Shown piece by piece: positions 1 through 7,594 of a stretch of 64,000 bases of DNA. Position 1 is the first letter of the stretch. Each line of letters opens with the position of its first letter. The DNA lies in the NCBI GenBank assembly GCA_022841325.1, contig JALHRS010000031.1, positions 1 through 64,000 on the forward strand, given 5' to 3'. The position numbers and the translations under genes were made by a program. The stretch comes from Lysobacterales bacterium. Lineage in GTDB: Bacteria > Pseudomonadota > Gammaproteobacteria > Xanthomonadales > SZUA-5. The notes beneath the pieces are model-generated. The model had not been told where the DNA came from. It was given only the letters and a program-made list of their open reading frames with translations, and did no database searches.

Positions 1-118
1 TTGGTTGTTGGTTGTTGGTTGTTGGTTGTTGGTTGTTGGTTGTTGGTTGTTGGTTGTTGGTTGTTGGTTGTTGGTTGTTGGTTGTTGGTTGTTGGTTGTT
101 GGTTGTTGGTTGTTGGTT
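1..118. repeat. 7-bp tandem array (TTGGTTG), truncated at left edge
   Basis: About 17 near-perfect copies of TTGGTTG run from the window edge to base 118. The two ORFs listed through it (MLVVGCW repeats) are artefacts of a period not divisible by three. The same 7-mer family with other variant bases recurs near 4711, 8442 and 40195. The left end lies outside the window. Confidence 0.97.
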
Positions 119-176
119 GGCGGTGAAGGGGGGACCCGGCTTCTGTGGGTCCAGGCAAGTCTGGGCTTCCGACAGC

Positions 177-236
177 CTGTGGGAGCGGACTCTGTCCGCG
201 ACAGCAACCGATCGCGGACAGAGTCCGCTCCCACAG
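177..236. repeat. 25-bp inverted repeat (GTGGGAGCGGACTCTGTCCGCGA type)
   Basis: A 25-bp arm starting CTGTGGGAGCGGACTCTGTC is followed after 10 bases by its exact reverse complement. Similar palindromes occur at 8513 and 58570. This is the REP-like class common in Xanthomonadales and Pseudomonas genomes. It lies downstream of gcvT on the minus strand and could act as a transcript end. Confidence 0.9.
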
Positions 237-241
237 AATGC

Positions 242-286
242 CAACAACCGAATACCGACAACCGACAACCAGCAACCGACAACCAG
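242..286. repeat. degenerate 7-mer array in opposite orientation (CAACCRR)
   Basis: Units such as CCGACAA and CCAGCAA repeat every 7 bases. They are the reverse complement of the GGTTGNY family seen at 1-118, so the palindrome at 177-236 is flanked by opposed 7-mer arrays. Confidence 0.8.
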
Positions 287-288
287 CT

Positions 289-1380
289 CTAGGCCAGGGC
301 CTTGCCCTCGCGCACGAAACTGGGCTTGACCACGCGCACCGGCACCAGCTTGCCGCGGATGTCGACCTCGGCCTGTTCGGCGCCGGCGCTCGCGGCTGGC
401 ACGCGGGCGAAGGCGATGGCCTTGCCCAGCGTGGGCGAGAAGGTGCCGGAGAGAATCTCGCCCTCGCCGGCCAACGTCAGCACCCGCTGACCGTGCCTGA
501 GCACACCCTTCTCGTCCATGATCAGGCCGACCAGCACGCGGCTGACGCCGGCATCCCGCTGCGACTCCAGAGCGGCCCGGCCGATGAAATCGCGGTCGGA
601 CGGCTCGAAAGCCACGGTCCAGGCCAGATTGGCTTCCAGCGGACTGATGTCCTCGTCCATGTCTTGCCCGTACAGGTTGAGACCGGCCTCCAGACGCAGC
701 GTGTCGCGGGCACCGAGGCCACAGGGTTTGACACCGGCAGCCAGCAGGGCGTTCCAGAAGGCGACGACGCGCTCGGCCGGGACGATGACCTCGAAGCCGT
801 CCTCGCCGGTGTAGCCGGTGCGGGCCACGAACAGCCCGTCGACCTCGGCCGCGGCAAAGCGACCCAGCGCCGCCAGGGTGGCGGCACCGGTCTCGCTTAC
901 AACCGTCTGCACGGCGGCGCCGGCCTGCGGCCCCTGTACCGCGACCATGGCCAGTTCGGCGCGCTCATCGACGCTGACATCGAAGGCAGCGGCCTGGGCG
1001 CGGATCCAGGCCAGATCCTTGTCCCGGGTGGCGGCATTCACCACCAGCCGGAAATAGTCCTCGGTCAGGAAGTACACGATCAGATCGTCGATCACGCCGG
1101 CGCGCTCGTTGAGCATGCAGGTGTAGAGCGCCTTGCCCGAGACCTTCAGCTTGTCGACATTGTTGGCCAGCAGATGCCGCAGAAATGGCCGGCACTGCTC
1201 GCCGTGCAGATCGACCACGGTCATGTGCGAGACATCGAACATGCCGGCGGCGCGACGCACGATGTGATGTTCATCGAGCTGCGAGCCGTAATGCAGGGGC
1301 ATGTCCCAACCGCCGAAATCGACCATCTTGGCGCCCAGCGATCGATGCGTGGCGTTGAGCGGGGTCTGCTGCAGAGACAT
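289..1380 (-). CDS. gcvT: aminomethyltransferase (glycine cleavage T protein)
   Basis: The 363-residue product is the T protein of the cytosolic glycine cleavage system. It passes the methylene group from the H-protein aminomethyl arm to tetrahydrofolate and releases ammonia. The N-terminus contains [14 protein letters not shown] and the folate/catalytic segment GVIDDLIVY with the conserved Asp pair near residues 98-99; the length is normal. The ATG at 1380 agrees with the family N-terminus. The gene stands alone: gcvH and gcvP are not in the window, and I see no glycine riboswitch in the 210 bases upstream. GcvR, a regulator of this pathway in enterobacteria, is encoded 29 kb away in this window. 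Confidence 0.97.
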   Translation of the reverse strand: MSLQQTPLNATHRSLGAKMVDFGGWDMPLHYGSQLDEHHIVRRAAGMFDVSHMTVVDLHGEQCRPFLRHLLANNVDKLKVSGKALYTCMLNERAGVIDDLIVYFLTEDYFRLVVNAATRDKDLAWIRAQAAAFDVSVDERAELAMVAVQGPQAGAAVQTVVSETGAATLAALGRFAAAEVDGLFVARTGYTGEDGFEVIVPAERVVAFWNALLAAGVKPCGLGARDTLRLEAGLNLYGQDMDEDISPLEANLAWTVAFEPSDRDFIGRAALESQRDAGVSRVLVGLIMDEKGVLRHGQRVLTLAGEGEILSGTFSPTLGKAIAFARVPAASAGAEQAEVDIRGKLVPVRVVKPSFVREGKALA

Positions 1381-1592
1381 GGCGTGCTCCAGGTAGGGCC
1401 ATCGGGGGCGCGAATGATAGCCCCGCGCGGGCCACGGGCGCTTGTCTGGCCGCGCTCACGCGTTTGCCGGCGAAGGAGCTGGTGGGACAGCAATCCAGCC
1501 CGTCCCGTTGTTCCTGAACGGCCTGCTGCCGGCCATGACCACCAGCAGGGGCGCCAAGCCGCTGCAAGGTGGAGCCTGTCAGACACTACGCC

Positions 1593-2090
1593 ATGGATCG
1601 AACGCGCTTGGACTGGATGCTCTATCTGCTTGCTGCGCTGCTGGTGATTGCCGGCATTCTCGGCTCGATCCTGCCGGCCATGCCGGGATTGCCGCTGGTC
1701 TTCGGCGGCCTGCTGCTGGCGGCGTGGACCGGCGACTTCCAGCAGGTCGGCTGGGTCACGCTGATCGTGCTCGGCGTATTGACGCTGCTGGCCATGGGCA
1801 TAGACCTGCTGGCGTCGCTGTTGGGCACGCGCCGGGTGGGCGCCAGCGGCTGGGCGGTACTGGGTGCCGCCATCGGCACCGTGGTAGGACTGTTCTTCGG
1901 CTTTTTCGGCTTGCTGTTCGGCCCCTTCGCGGGTGCACTGATCGGCGAGTTGCTGGCCGGCAAGGGCATGCAGCAAGCGGCTCGCGCCGGGTTCGGCGCC
2001 TGGCTGGGTTTCGTCATCGGCAGTCTGGCCAAGCTCGCGCTGGCCTTCAGCATGCTCGGCGTATTTGCCCTGGGCTGGCTGATCGGCTGA
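1593..2090 (+). CDS. DUF456 family membrane protein
   Basis: A small, very hydrophobic protein of about 165 residues with the DUF456 pattern: an N-terminal hairpin of membrane segments ending in a PAMPGLPL turn, then glycine-rich helices (GAAIGTVVGLFFG, GPFAGALIGELL). Roughly five membrane segments are expected, so it sits in the inner membrane. Its biochemical role is unknown. The ORF track begins at a GTG at 1569; I prefer the ATG at 1593, which starts MDRTRLDW directly before the first membrane segment. It is single, divergent from gcvT, with no partner that suggests a function. Confidence 0.85.
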   Translation: MDRTRLDWMLYLLAALLVIAGILGSILPAMPGLPLVFGGLLLAAWTGDFQQVGWVTLIVLGVLTLLAMGIDLLASLLGTRRVGASGWAVLGAAIGTVVGLFFGFFGLLFGPFAGALIGELLAGKGMQQAARAGFGAWLGFVIGSLAKLALAFSMLGVFALGWLIG

Positions 2091-2189
2091 TGATCACGGG
2101 CAGGGCTTGATTGAGCCCATCTTTACACGGTCTGGGCGGCGCTCGCGCTAGTCTCGGCGCCATCGGCAAACTCGAATTCGGAGTCACTC

Positions 2190-2453
2190 ATGCAGACCCT
2201 GGTGTTGATCCCCTGGCTGGCCCTGGCCAGCCCGGCTGCGGTAGAGCCCGCCACGGTGCAGGTACAAACCCATACACTGGCCGTGTCCCCAGCCGGCAAG
2301 GCCGCCGCCTCGGGGCAGTCGCTGGTGGCTGAAGCCACCCACGCCATGAGCGCCCGCATCGATGCCAGCGGCAAGGTCGAGTATCACTGCGAGGTGGCGA
2401 CGCACCAGCACGACTCGGGCTCGAATCCGCGCGATCTGCACGAGGAGCACTGA
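2190..2453 (+). CDS. small hypothetical exported protein
   Basis: An 87-residue ORF that I do not recognise. The N-terminus (MQTLVLIPWLALASPAAVEP) looks like a short signal peptide lacking an obvious positive n-region. The mature part is hydrophilic with several histidines near the end (CEVATHQHDSG). It stops 3 bases before the ATG of the large metallopeptidase gene, so the two are probably co-transcribed. Codon use resembles its neighbours. It may be a real secreted accessory protein, but the evidence is limited to position, the hydrophobic start and the good upstream spacing. Confidence 0.55.
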   Translation: MQTLVLIPWLALASPAAVEPATVQVQTHTLAVSPAGKAAASGQSLVAEATHAMSARIDASGKVEYHCEVATHQHDSGSNPRDLHEEH

Positions 2454-2456
2454 GCC

Positions 2457-4706
2457 ATGCGCCAGATCTACGCTGCATGGGCACTGCTGCTGGCCTCGGG
2501 AACCGTCTGCGCACAGGCTCTGGTGCCTGGCCAGCGCACCCAGTTCAACCTGCAGGCATCCTCGTACACCAACAGCCTGTACTTCGACGTGCCGGCCGGC
2601 GCCACCCGGATCCGGGTGGAACTGGAGAGCGACACCAGCAATGTCGATCTGGACCTGTTCATGCGCTACGGCAACAGTTTCTCCAGCCAGACGCCCTACG
2701 GACGGCCGATGGACTTCGATGCGCTGCAGGACCAGGCCCAGTATTTTGCGATCAGCGCCAGCGACGACGAAACCATCTCGGTCGGACGCAGCAACTATCG
2801 CCCGGTGCAGGCCGGCCGCTGGCATCTGGCCATCCTGAACTTCGCCACCTTCCCGGTCGATGCCCGGATCAAGGTCGAGATCGACAACGCGCCGCCGACG
2901 CCGGTGCAGTTCGACGTGCGTTTCGATCTGCCGGGTGCCGGCTGCGATGTCGCGCCATGGAATGATGCGTCGCCGGCAACGCCGGTGGGCGGCAATCCGG
3001 GCACCACGCTGGGACAGCAGCGCCGCAATGCGATGCTGGAGGCCCTGCGTCAGCTCGGCGCCGGCTTCGACAGCGAGATTCCGATCACCGTGCGCGCCTG
3101 CTGGGACGACCTGACCGTGGGCACCAACACCGCCACGCTGGCCGCCGCCGCGCCTGATGATTTCCTGATCGCCGATCGCAGCCTGGTATTCAGCGATGGC
3201 AGTGGTTTTCGCCCCGCGCCCTATCTGCCCGACAAGTACGCCTTCTATTCGGCGGCTCCCGCGGCACGTCTGGGTGGCACCCGTGGCTGCAGCCTGCGCG
3301 GCGGCAGTTGTGTTGATTCCACCGACATGACCATCACCTACAACCGGCGCATCGGCAGTAGTGGGGTCCTCGGCGGCAATCCCTTCTATCTGGGATACAA
3401 CGCCGCGCCCTTCGGCACGCTCGATTTCGTCGGCGTCAGCGTGCATGAGCTCGGCCACGGCCTCGGCTTTCTGAGTCTGGTGCGCGTCAGTGGCGCGTCG
3501 ATCGGCGCCAAGGCGCTGGGACGCGATGACATCTACGCACGCCAGGTGATCGATACCCGCGCCTTCCCCTACCGCCCCTTCCTGAGCCTGACCGACGCAG
3601 AGCGCGCCGAGGCAATGACCTCGCGGGTGGGCCTCAGCTGGATCGAGCCACGCGCCGTCAATTCCCCGGATAACATCCCGACCGGTTTCCCGGGCATTCT
3701 GCTGTTCGCACCAAACCCGATCCAGGGCGGCTCCACGCTCTCGCATCTGTCGGATGGCTACCTCGGGCAGTTGATGACTCCCTCGCTGAGCCTGAGCCAG
3801 GGTACGCGCCAGCTGGGACTGGCAGTACCCATGCTGTACGCCCTGGGCTGGGCCCCCGAGCCCGCCGCCGTGCCGGCCAATCCGGCGCCTTTTGCCGGAC
3901 TCTGGTATGACCGCGACCGGGATGGCCATGGTGTGGATTTCCAGCGCATCTACACCGATGCCGCCGGTTTCGACATCTATTCGCTGATCTTCTACACCTT
4001 CGACAACGATGGCCGCCCCGAGTGGTACATCGCCATCGGGCCGCTGGTGGACGGCGTTTTCGCCGCCTCGCTGGATCCGGCCGGCAATAGTCTGGTGCGC
4101 TACCGCTATGTCGGCGGGGCCACGCCGCAGCAGGCGGTGCCTGGCCAGAGCGGACAGGTGGTGCTGGATTTCAACAAGGCGGAGACCTCACCCGCCTGCA
4201 ATGACGGCACCGCCCGAGCCGGCGTCGGGCTGCTCGGCATGTTCCGCTACACCCTGGCCGGCGTCACCGGCGGCTGGTGCATGGAGGAACTGATTCCCGC
4301 AGCCGGGCGCCCGCAGAGCGATCTGACCGGCACCTGGTACGCCGGCAGCAGCGATGCCGGCTGGGGATCGAGCGTCGCCAACGCCGCCATCAATGCCTCC
4401 CAGCGCCTGCTGTTCTCCACGCTGTACTACCCTGACAGCACTGGCGCCGGCCGCTGGGCCTTCGTCAGCAGCAACAATTACCAGCCTGGGCAGTCCCTGC
4501 CGGTGACCGAGCGTCGCGGCTATTGCCGCAGCTGTCCGGTCAGCCTCACCGACACCCAGATCGGCACCCTGACGCCGAATCTGACCCAGGCCACCCAGGG
4601 TCAGGCCGGCAGCAACCGCCTGCGCTTCGACGTCACCTACGGCGGCCCGGAAGGCGGACGCTTCACCCGCGACGTACCCTACGAACTGCTCAGCGTTCCG
4701 CAGTAG
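2457..4706 (+). CDS. secreted zinc metallopeptidase with PPC-like domain
   Basis: A 749-residue exported protein. The signal peptide ends near TVCAQA. Residues about 25-140 resemble a bacterial pre-peptidase C-terminal (PPC) beta-sandwich, here placed at the N-terminus (DTSNVDLDLFMRYG). A zinc site HELGHGLGFL lies near residue 330 and is followed by a likely Met-turn (GQLMTPSLS), so it is probably an active HExxH protease. The last 280 residues hold two copies of a Trp-Tyr-rich module (GLWYDRDRDGHGVDF; GTWYAGSSDAGWG). A related module occurs in the secreted protein at 35510. Substrate is unknown; an extracellular protein-degrading role is inferred. Confidence 0.82.
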   Translation: MRQIYAAWALLLASGTVCAQALVPGQRTQFNLQASSYTNSLYFDVPAGATRIRVELESDTSNVDLDLFMRYGNSFSSQTPYGRPMDFDALQDQAQYFAISASDDETISVGRSNYRPVQAGRWHLAILNFATFPVDARIKVEIDNAPPTPVQFDVRFDLPGAGCDVAPWNDASPATPVGGNPGTTLGQQRRNAMLEALRQLGAGFDSEIPITVRACWDDLTVGTNTATLAAAAPDDFLIADRSLVFSDGSGFRPAPYLPDKYAFYSAAPAARLGGTRGCSLRGGSCVDSTDMTITYNRRIGSSGVLGGNPFYLGYNAAPFGTLDFVGVSVHELGHGLGFLSLVRVSGASIGAKALGRDDIYARQVIDTRAFPYRPFLSLTDAERAEAMTSRVGLSWIEPRAVNSPDNIPTGFPGILLFAPNPIQGGSTLSHLSDGYLGQLMTPSLSLSQGTRQLGLAVPMLYALGWAPEPAAVPANPAPFAGLWYDRDRDGHGVDFQRIYTDAAGFDIYSLIFYTFDNDGRPEWYIAIGPLVDGVFAASLDPAGNSLVRYRYVGGATPQQAVPGQSGQVVLDFNKAETSPACNDGTARAGVGLLGMFRYTLAGVTGGWCMEELIPAAGRPQSDLTGTWYAGSSDAGWGSSVANAAINASQRLLFSTLYYPDSTGAGRWAFVSSNNYQPGQSLPVTERRGYCRSCPVSLTDTQIGTLTPNLTQATQGQAGSNRLRFDVTYGGPEGGRFTRDVPYELLSVPQ

Positions 4707-4710
4707 GAGC

Positions 4711-4782
4711 CGGTTGTCGGTTGTCGGTTGTCGGTTGCCGGTTGCCGGTTGCCGGTTGCCGGTTGCCGGTTGCCGGTTGCCG
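4711..4782. repeat. 7-bp tandem array (CGGTTGT then CGGTTGC)
   Basis: Three CGGTTGT units are followed by about seven CGGTTGC units, starting 4 bases after the metallopeptidase stop codon. The switch of variant in one block suggests expansion by slippage rather than independent insertion. Confidence 0.95.
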
Positions 4783-4797
4783 GGATTCATGATGAAG

Positions 4798-4889
4798 CGT
4801 CATTGCGAGGCCCGCTGCGCGGGCCGCGGCAATCCAGCGTTCACGCTCTGGATTGCTTCCCCCGTTCAAGTCCGGGGTCGCAATGACGC
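4798..4889. repeat. palindromic dispersed repeat (GTCATTGCGA...TCGCAATGAC)
   Basis: The outer arms GTCATTGCGA and TCGCAATGAC enclose GCAATCCAG and CTGGATTGCTTC. The same element, with different centres, recurs at about 9395-9470, 18258, 18505, 24794 and 48617. It is a widely dispersed bacterial intergenic repeat. Confidence 0.9.
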
Positions 4890-4901
4890 CGGATTCGGCT
4901 C

Positions 4902-4974
4902 TTGTAGGTCCAGACTTGTCTGGACGCTCCAGGCGGCGTCCTGCAGAAGCGTCCAGACAAGTCTGGACCTACAA
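4902..4974. repeat. inverted repeat built on TCCAGACTTGTCTGGA
   Basis: TTGTAGGTCCAGACTTGTCT on the left is matched by its reverse complement on the right, giving a long stem; each arm is itself palindromic. Related copies are at 16643, 21957, 53861 and 61755. Confidence 0.9.
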
Positions 4975-4994
4975 CAGGCTGCACAGCGACGCTG

Positions 4995-5065
4995 GTAGCC
5001 CGAACCGCTCGTAGCGCTGACGCGAAAGAGCCCCGGTGAGCCGCTGCGCGGCACATGGGGCTACG
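4995..5065. repeat. dispersed palindromic repeat (GTAGCC...GGGGCTAC)
   Basis: The segment between GTAGCCCGAACC and GGGGCTACGCG includes GCCGCTGCGCGGCAC. Related copies are near 18326, 41381 and 61898. CCCCGTGCC-type 8-mers follow at about 5095-5135. No gene is seen between 4707 and 5138. Confidence 0.75.
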
Positions 5066-5138
5066 CGAGCGACGCCACGGCGCCCTCCAGATACCGGCTC
5101 TTCCCGTGCCCCGTGCCCCCTTCCCCCTGCCCCGCGCA

Positions 5139-5615
5139 TCAATCCGGCAGCAACTCGCGCGCCATCACCACTGCATCTTCGCGACGGCCGTTGGCGGCGG
5201 GGTAGTAATTGGGGCGATGGCCGATTTCGCAGAAGCCACTGCGGTGGTAGAGCGAGATCGCGGCCGTATTCGAGGGCCTGACCTCGAGAAACACCCGCTC
5301 GACCTGATGCCAGCGGGCCAGATCGATCAGCCGGCTGAGCAGACGCCGGCCGTAACCGGCGCCCTGATGCTCGGGAGCGACGCACAGATTCAGGATGTGA
5401 GCTTCGCCAGCAGCCGCCGAGAGTACGCCGTAGCCAAGAATGCCGGCGGTACTCTCCAGCACCCACAGGCTGTAGCCGGCTTTGAGACAGTCGCGGAAGA
5501 CCGCTTCGGTCCAGGGGAAATCGTAGGCGCGTACTTCGATCGCCATGACCTCGCGCAAATCATCGCTGCGCATCGGCCGGATCTGCGGAACCGCCGGCTT
5601 GACGACGGCGTTCAC
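5139..5615 (-). CDS. rimI: ribosomal-protein-alanine N-acetyltransferase
   Basis: A 158-residue GNAT-fold enzyme expected to acetylate the N-terminal alanine of ribosomal protein S18 with acetyl-CoA. The acetyl-CoA binding loop is visible (VAPEHQGAGYGRRLL), as is the RimI-type segment VRAYDFPWTEAVFRDC near residue 30. Length is normal for the family. It overlaps the upstream holD-like gene by four bases, which implies translational coupling; the holD-rimI order is the one known from enterobacteria. It is the last gene of a five-gene minus-strand operon that begins with the lipid-transport genes. Confidence 0.93.
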   Translation of the reverse strand: MNAVVKPAVPQIRPMRSDDLREVMAIEVRAYDFPWTEAVFRDCLKAGYSLWVLESTAGILGYGVLSAAAGEAHILNLCVAPEHQGAGYGRRLLSRLIDLARWHQVERVFLEVRPSNTAAISLYHRSGFCEIGHRPNYYPAANGRREDAVVMARELLPD

Positions 5616-5953
5616 CGCTGCGCGATCCGCTGCCGCAAGCGTCTCCAGAATGATCGTTTTGCACCAGGATCGGCGCGCAGCTGCGCCAGCTCCGGCAGGG
5701 TTTCACCGAGCGCCAGCCAGTGGCCGCTCCATTGCACCACATCGGCGAAGCCGGCAGCCTGCGCCAGTGCCCTGGCCAGGGCCGAATCCTGATCCGCCCA
5801 GGCCAGCGCCGAGGTGGCAGCCGCTGTCGCTGCGCTGTCGTGGGCAATGATCGGCAGAACGCGGCGCCGGTAAACATCGACTTCGAGCGCCGCCAGGACC
5901 TGTGCCTGGGTCGCACTCAGCGGATGATGGGGGCGGTTCTGGAGATCGAGCAT
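5612..5953 (-). CDS. holD: DNA polymerase III psi subunit (HolD-like)
   Basis: A 113-residue protein that I assign to HolD, the psi subunit linking the DNA polymerase III clamp loader (through chi) to SSB. The C-terminal segment LPELAQLRADPGAKRSFW follows the pattern recalled from E. coli HolD (an L..LRA.P.A...W block), and the gene overlaps rimI as holD does in enterobacteria. The middle part is alanine-rich and poorly conserved, as expected for this fast-evolving subunit. It starts 14 bases after the lipoprotein gene. The alternative is an unrelated small protein at the same position; a profile search would settle it. Confidence 0.65.
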   Translation of the reverse strand: MLDLQNRPHHPLSATQAQVLAALEVDVYRRRVLPIIAHDSAATAAATSALAWADQDSALARALAQAAGFADVVQWSGHWLALGETLPELAQLRADPGAKRSFWRRLRQRIAQR

Positions 5954-5967
5954 GACCTTCTGCAGCT

Positions 5968-6600
5968 TCAGCGCTGACCCAGAGCCTGACGCAGATCCTT
6001 GATCAGGCGTCTGGCCACTTCATCCACCGCTGCCGACAGCGCGACCGCGGAGTCCTCCACGCGCGATCCGGACACCGGCATGCGCAGCAGATAATCGCGC
6101 TCGATCAGCGGCAGTTCGGCACCATCCAGCTGCAGCCGCAGGCGCACACCCATGACCGCTTCGGTGGGTTGACCCGCGACCAGCACCCGCTCGAAACGGT
6201 GGATGGCACCGGTCAATCGATAGCCGGTCGTGCGCGGCGACAGCCGGTCGGTGACATAGGCCGACACGCCGGCCGCCGACAGCAGCTCCTGCAGCCGACG
6301 CTGCACCATCACCGGCGGCGGATCGTTCCACAGCTGATAGTGGTACTGACTGGTCTTCAGACTGTCGGCATCGTTGGCATAAAGAATCGGGCGTTCGCCA
6401 TGGACGCCATCGGCGCGAAAGTCGGTGACCACCAGTGGCTGGTCGAGCAAGGGCGCCGGCAGCGCCGCCATCGGTGCCGCTGGGGCCAGTCGGTAATAAC
6501 GGAAATCGGGAATGGCCTGCGGCGCGCTGCAGCCGACGAGCAGCAGGCACAGCGCAATCAAAGCCAGCGTCAAGCGCCGGGGATCAGGGTTGGGAATCAT
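5968..6600 (-). CDS. ABC-type transport auxiliary lipoprotein (PqiC/MlaABC-associated)
   Basis: A 210-residue lipoprotein with the lipobox LLVGC at residues 20-24 and the family hallmark FRYYRLAP just after it. Such lipoproteins pair with MCE-domain proteins and help move phospholipids between the inner and outer membranes. A +2 Ser after the lipidated Cys favours the outer membrane. It overlaps the MCE gene by four bases (ATGA) and so is translationally coupled to it. Length is typical of the family (PF03886-like). Confidence 0.88.
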   Translation of the reverse strand: MIPNPDPRRLTLALIALCLLLVGCSAPQAIPDFRYYRLAPAAPMAALPAPLLDQPLVVTDFRADGVHGERPILYANDADSLKTSQYHYQLWNDPPPVMVQRRLQELLSAAGVSAYVTDRLSPRTTGYRLTGAIHRFERVLVAGQPTEAVMGVRLRLQLDGAELPLIERDYLLRMPVSGSRVEDSAVALSAAVDEVARRLIKDLRQALGQR

Positions 6601-7544
6601 CGTTTCTCATCCGGAAGCGAGTCGGCCTTGGGCGCGAAGATCAATCGATTCGGCTCCTTGCGGATCTGGCGGCTGAACTCGTCGAAATGACGGCTGGCCG
6701 ACTCCAGATTGTAGGTAATGGCATCGACGCGCTGGGCCATCGCGTCCAGCGTGAAACGCAGATCGGCAAAAGCCTGCTGGATCTCGGGACGGCTTTCCTT
6801 GACCGTGCCGTCAAGCTCGGCCAGGATCGAATTCAGCTGCTTGCGCGTGGCTTCCAGATCGCCGGTCAGCTGGCGCACATTGGTGGCCGCGGCGCTGGAT
6901 TCCGACAACAGGGTTTCCAGATTGCCGCGATTGGCGGGGCCGAGCATCTTGTCGAGCGAGGCCGCGCTGGAATTCAGCTGATCGACCAGTTCCACCGCCT
7001 TGTCGATCAGCAGCGGCGTGCCCTCCTCGAACTTGCCGCCGATCGAATCCAGGCGCTTGCCGAGCCGGTCGACCAGCGGGGTCAGCTTGTCGCGGGTCAG
7101 GGTGGTCACCTCACCGGCGAGTTCGCCCACGGCACCAAACAGATCGGCGGCTTCCTGGCCCTTGATCTCCGATCCGGGTTCCAGCAGATCCTTCGCCTCG
7201 CCTTCCTTGATCGAGATGAACACATCCGACAGCAATCCGGAAGACATCAGCTGGGCGACCGAATCCTTGGGAATCTGCCAGCCATCCTGCACCGAGAAGT
7301 CCACCCGGAAGCGGGTGACATCGGCATCGCGCTCCGGTGAGATCTTCTCGATCTGGCCGATGCGAAAACCCTGATAGAACACCGGCGTGCCGAAGGCCAG
7401 CCCGGCCACGTTGCGATAGCGCACCAGATAGTCGTCGCTGGGACCGCTGCGCCCGGTGATCACCAGCAAGGCACTCAACAGCAGACCGAGGGCGCCGAGC
7501 GCCACCAGACCCGCCAGAAAATAATTGACGTTTTCGCGTTTCAC
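6597..7544 (-). CDS. MCE-family (MlaD-type) substrate-binding protein
   Basis: A 315-residue protein with one N-terminal membrane anchor (residues about 9-31), then an MCE domain (YRNVAGLAFGTPVFYQGFRIGQIEKI), then a long alpha-helical tail with coiled-coil character. MCE proteins form hexameric rings that hold phospholipids in the periplasm on top of the ABC permease. It lies between its ATPase and lipoprotein partners in one operon. The ATG starts directly before the anchor. The exact cargo cannot be read from the sequence. Confidence 0.92.
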   Translation of the reverse strand: MKRENVNYFLAGLVALGALGLLLSALLVITGRSGPSDDYLVRYRNVAGLAFGTPVFYQGFRIGQIEKISPERDADVTRFRVDFSVQDGWQIPKDSVAQLMSSGLLSDVFISIKEGEAKDLLEPGSEIKGQEAADLFGAVGELAGEVTTLTRDKLTPLVDRLGKRLDSIGGKFEEGTPLLIDKAVELVDQLNSSAASLDKMLGPANRGNLETLLSESSAAATNVRQLTGDLEATRKQLNSILAELDGTVKESRPEIQQAFADLRFTLDAMAQRVDAITYNLESASRHFDEFSRQIRKEPNRLIFAPKADSLPDEKR

Positions 7545-7594
7545 GCGCTGTTGATCCCCAAAGTCCGAGTCGATTCTGCCACAGGCGCCGCCAT

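Noticed and set aside
1-118. CRISPR-like tandem array
   Set aside because: Units are 7 bases with no spacers and there are no cas genes; the same holds for the 8-mer arrays.
5-329. 95- and 105-residue ORFs of repeating MLVVGCW
   Set aside because: They are translations of the TTGGTTG tandem array; a 7-base period leaves all frames open.
1381-1592. Glycine riboswitch upstream of gcvT
   Set aside because: A GGCGAAGGAGC string drew attention but it is on the opposite strand and the paired glycine-aptamer architecture is absent.
145-1647. 500-residue plus-strand ORF
   Set aside because: It is antisense to gcvT, a long shadow frame typical of GC-rich DNA, without recognisable domains.
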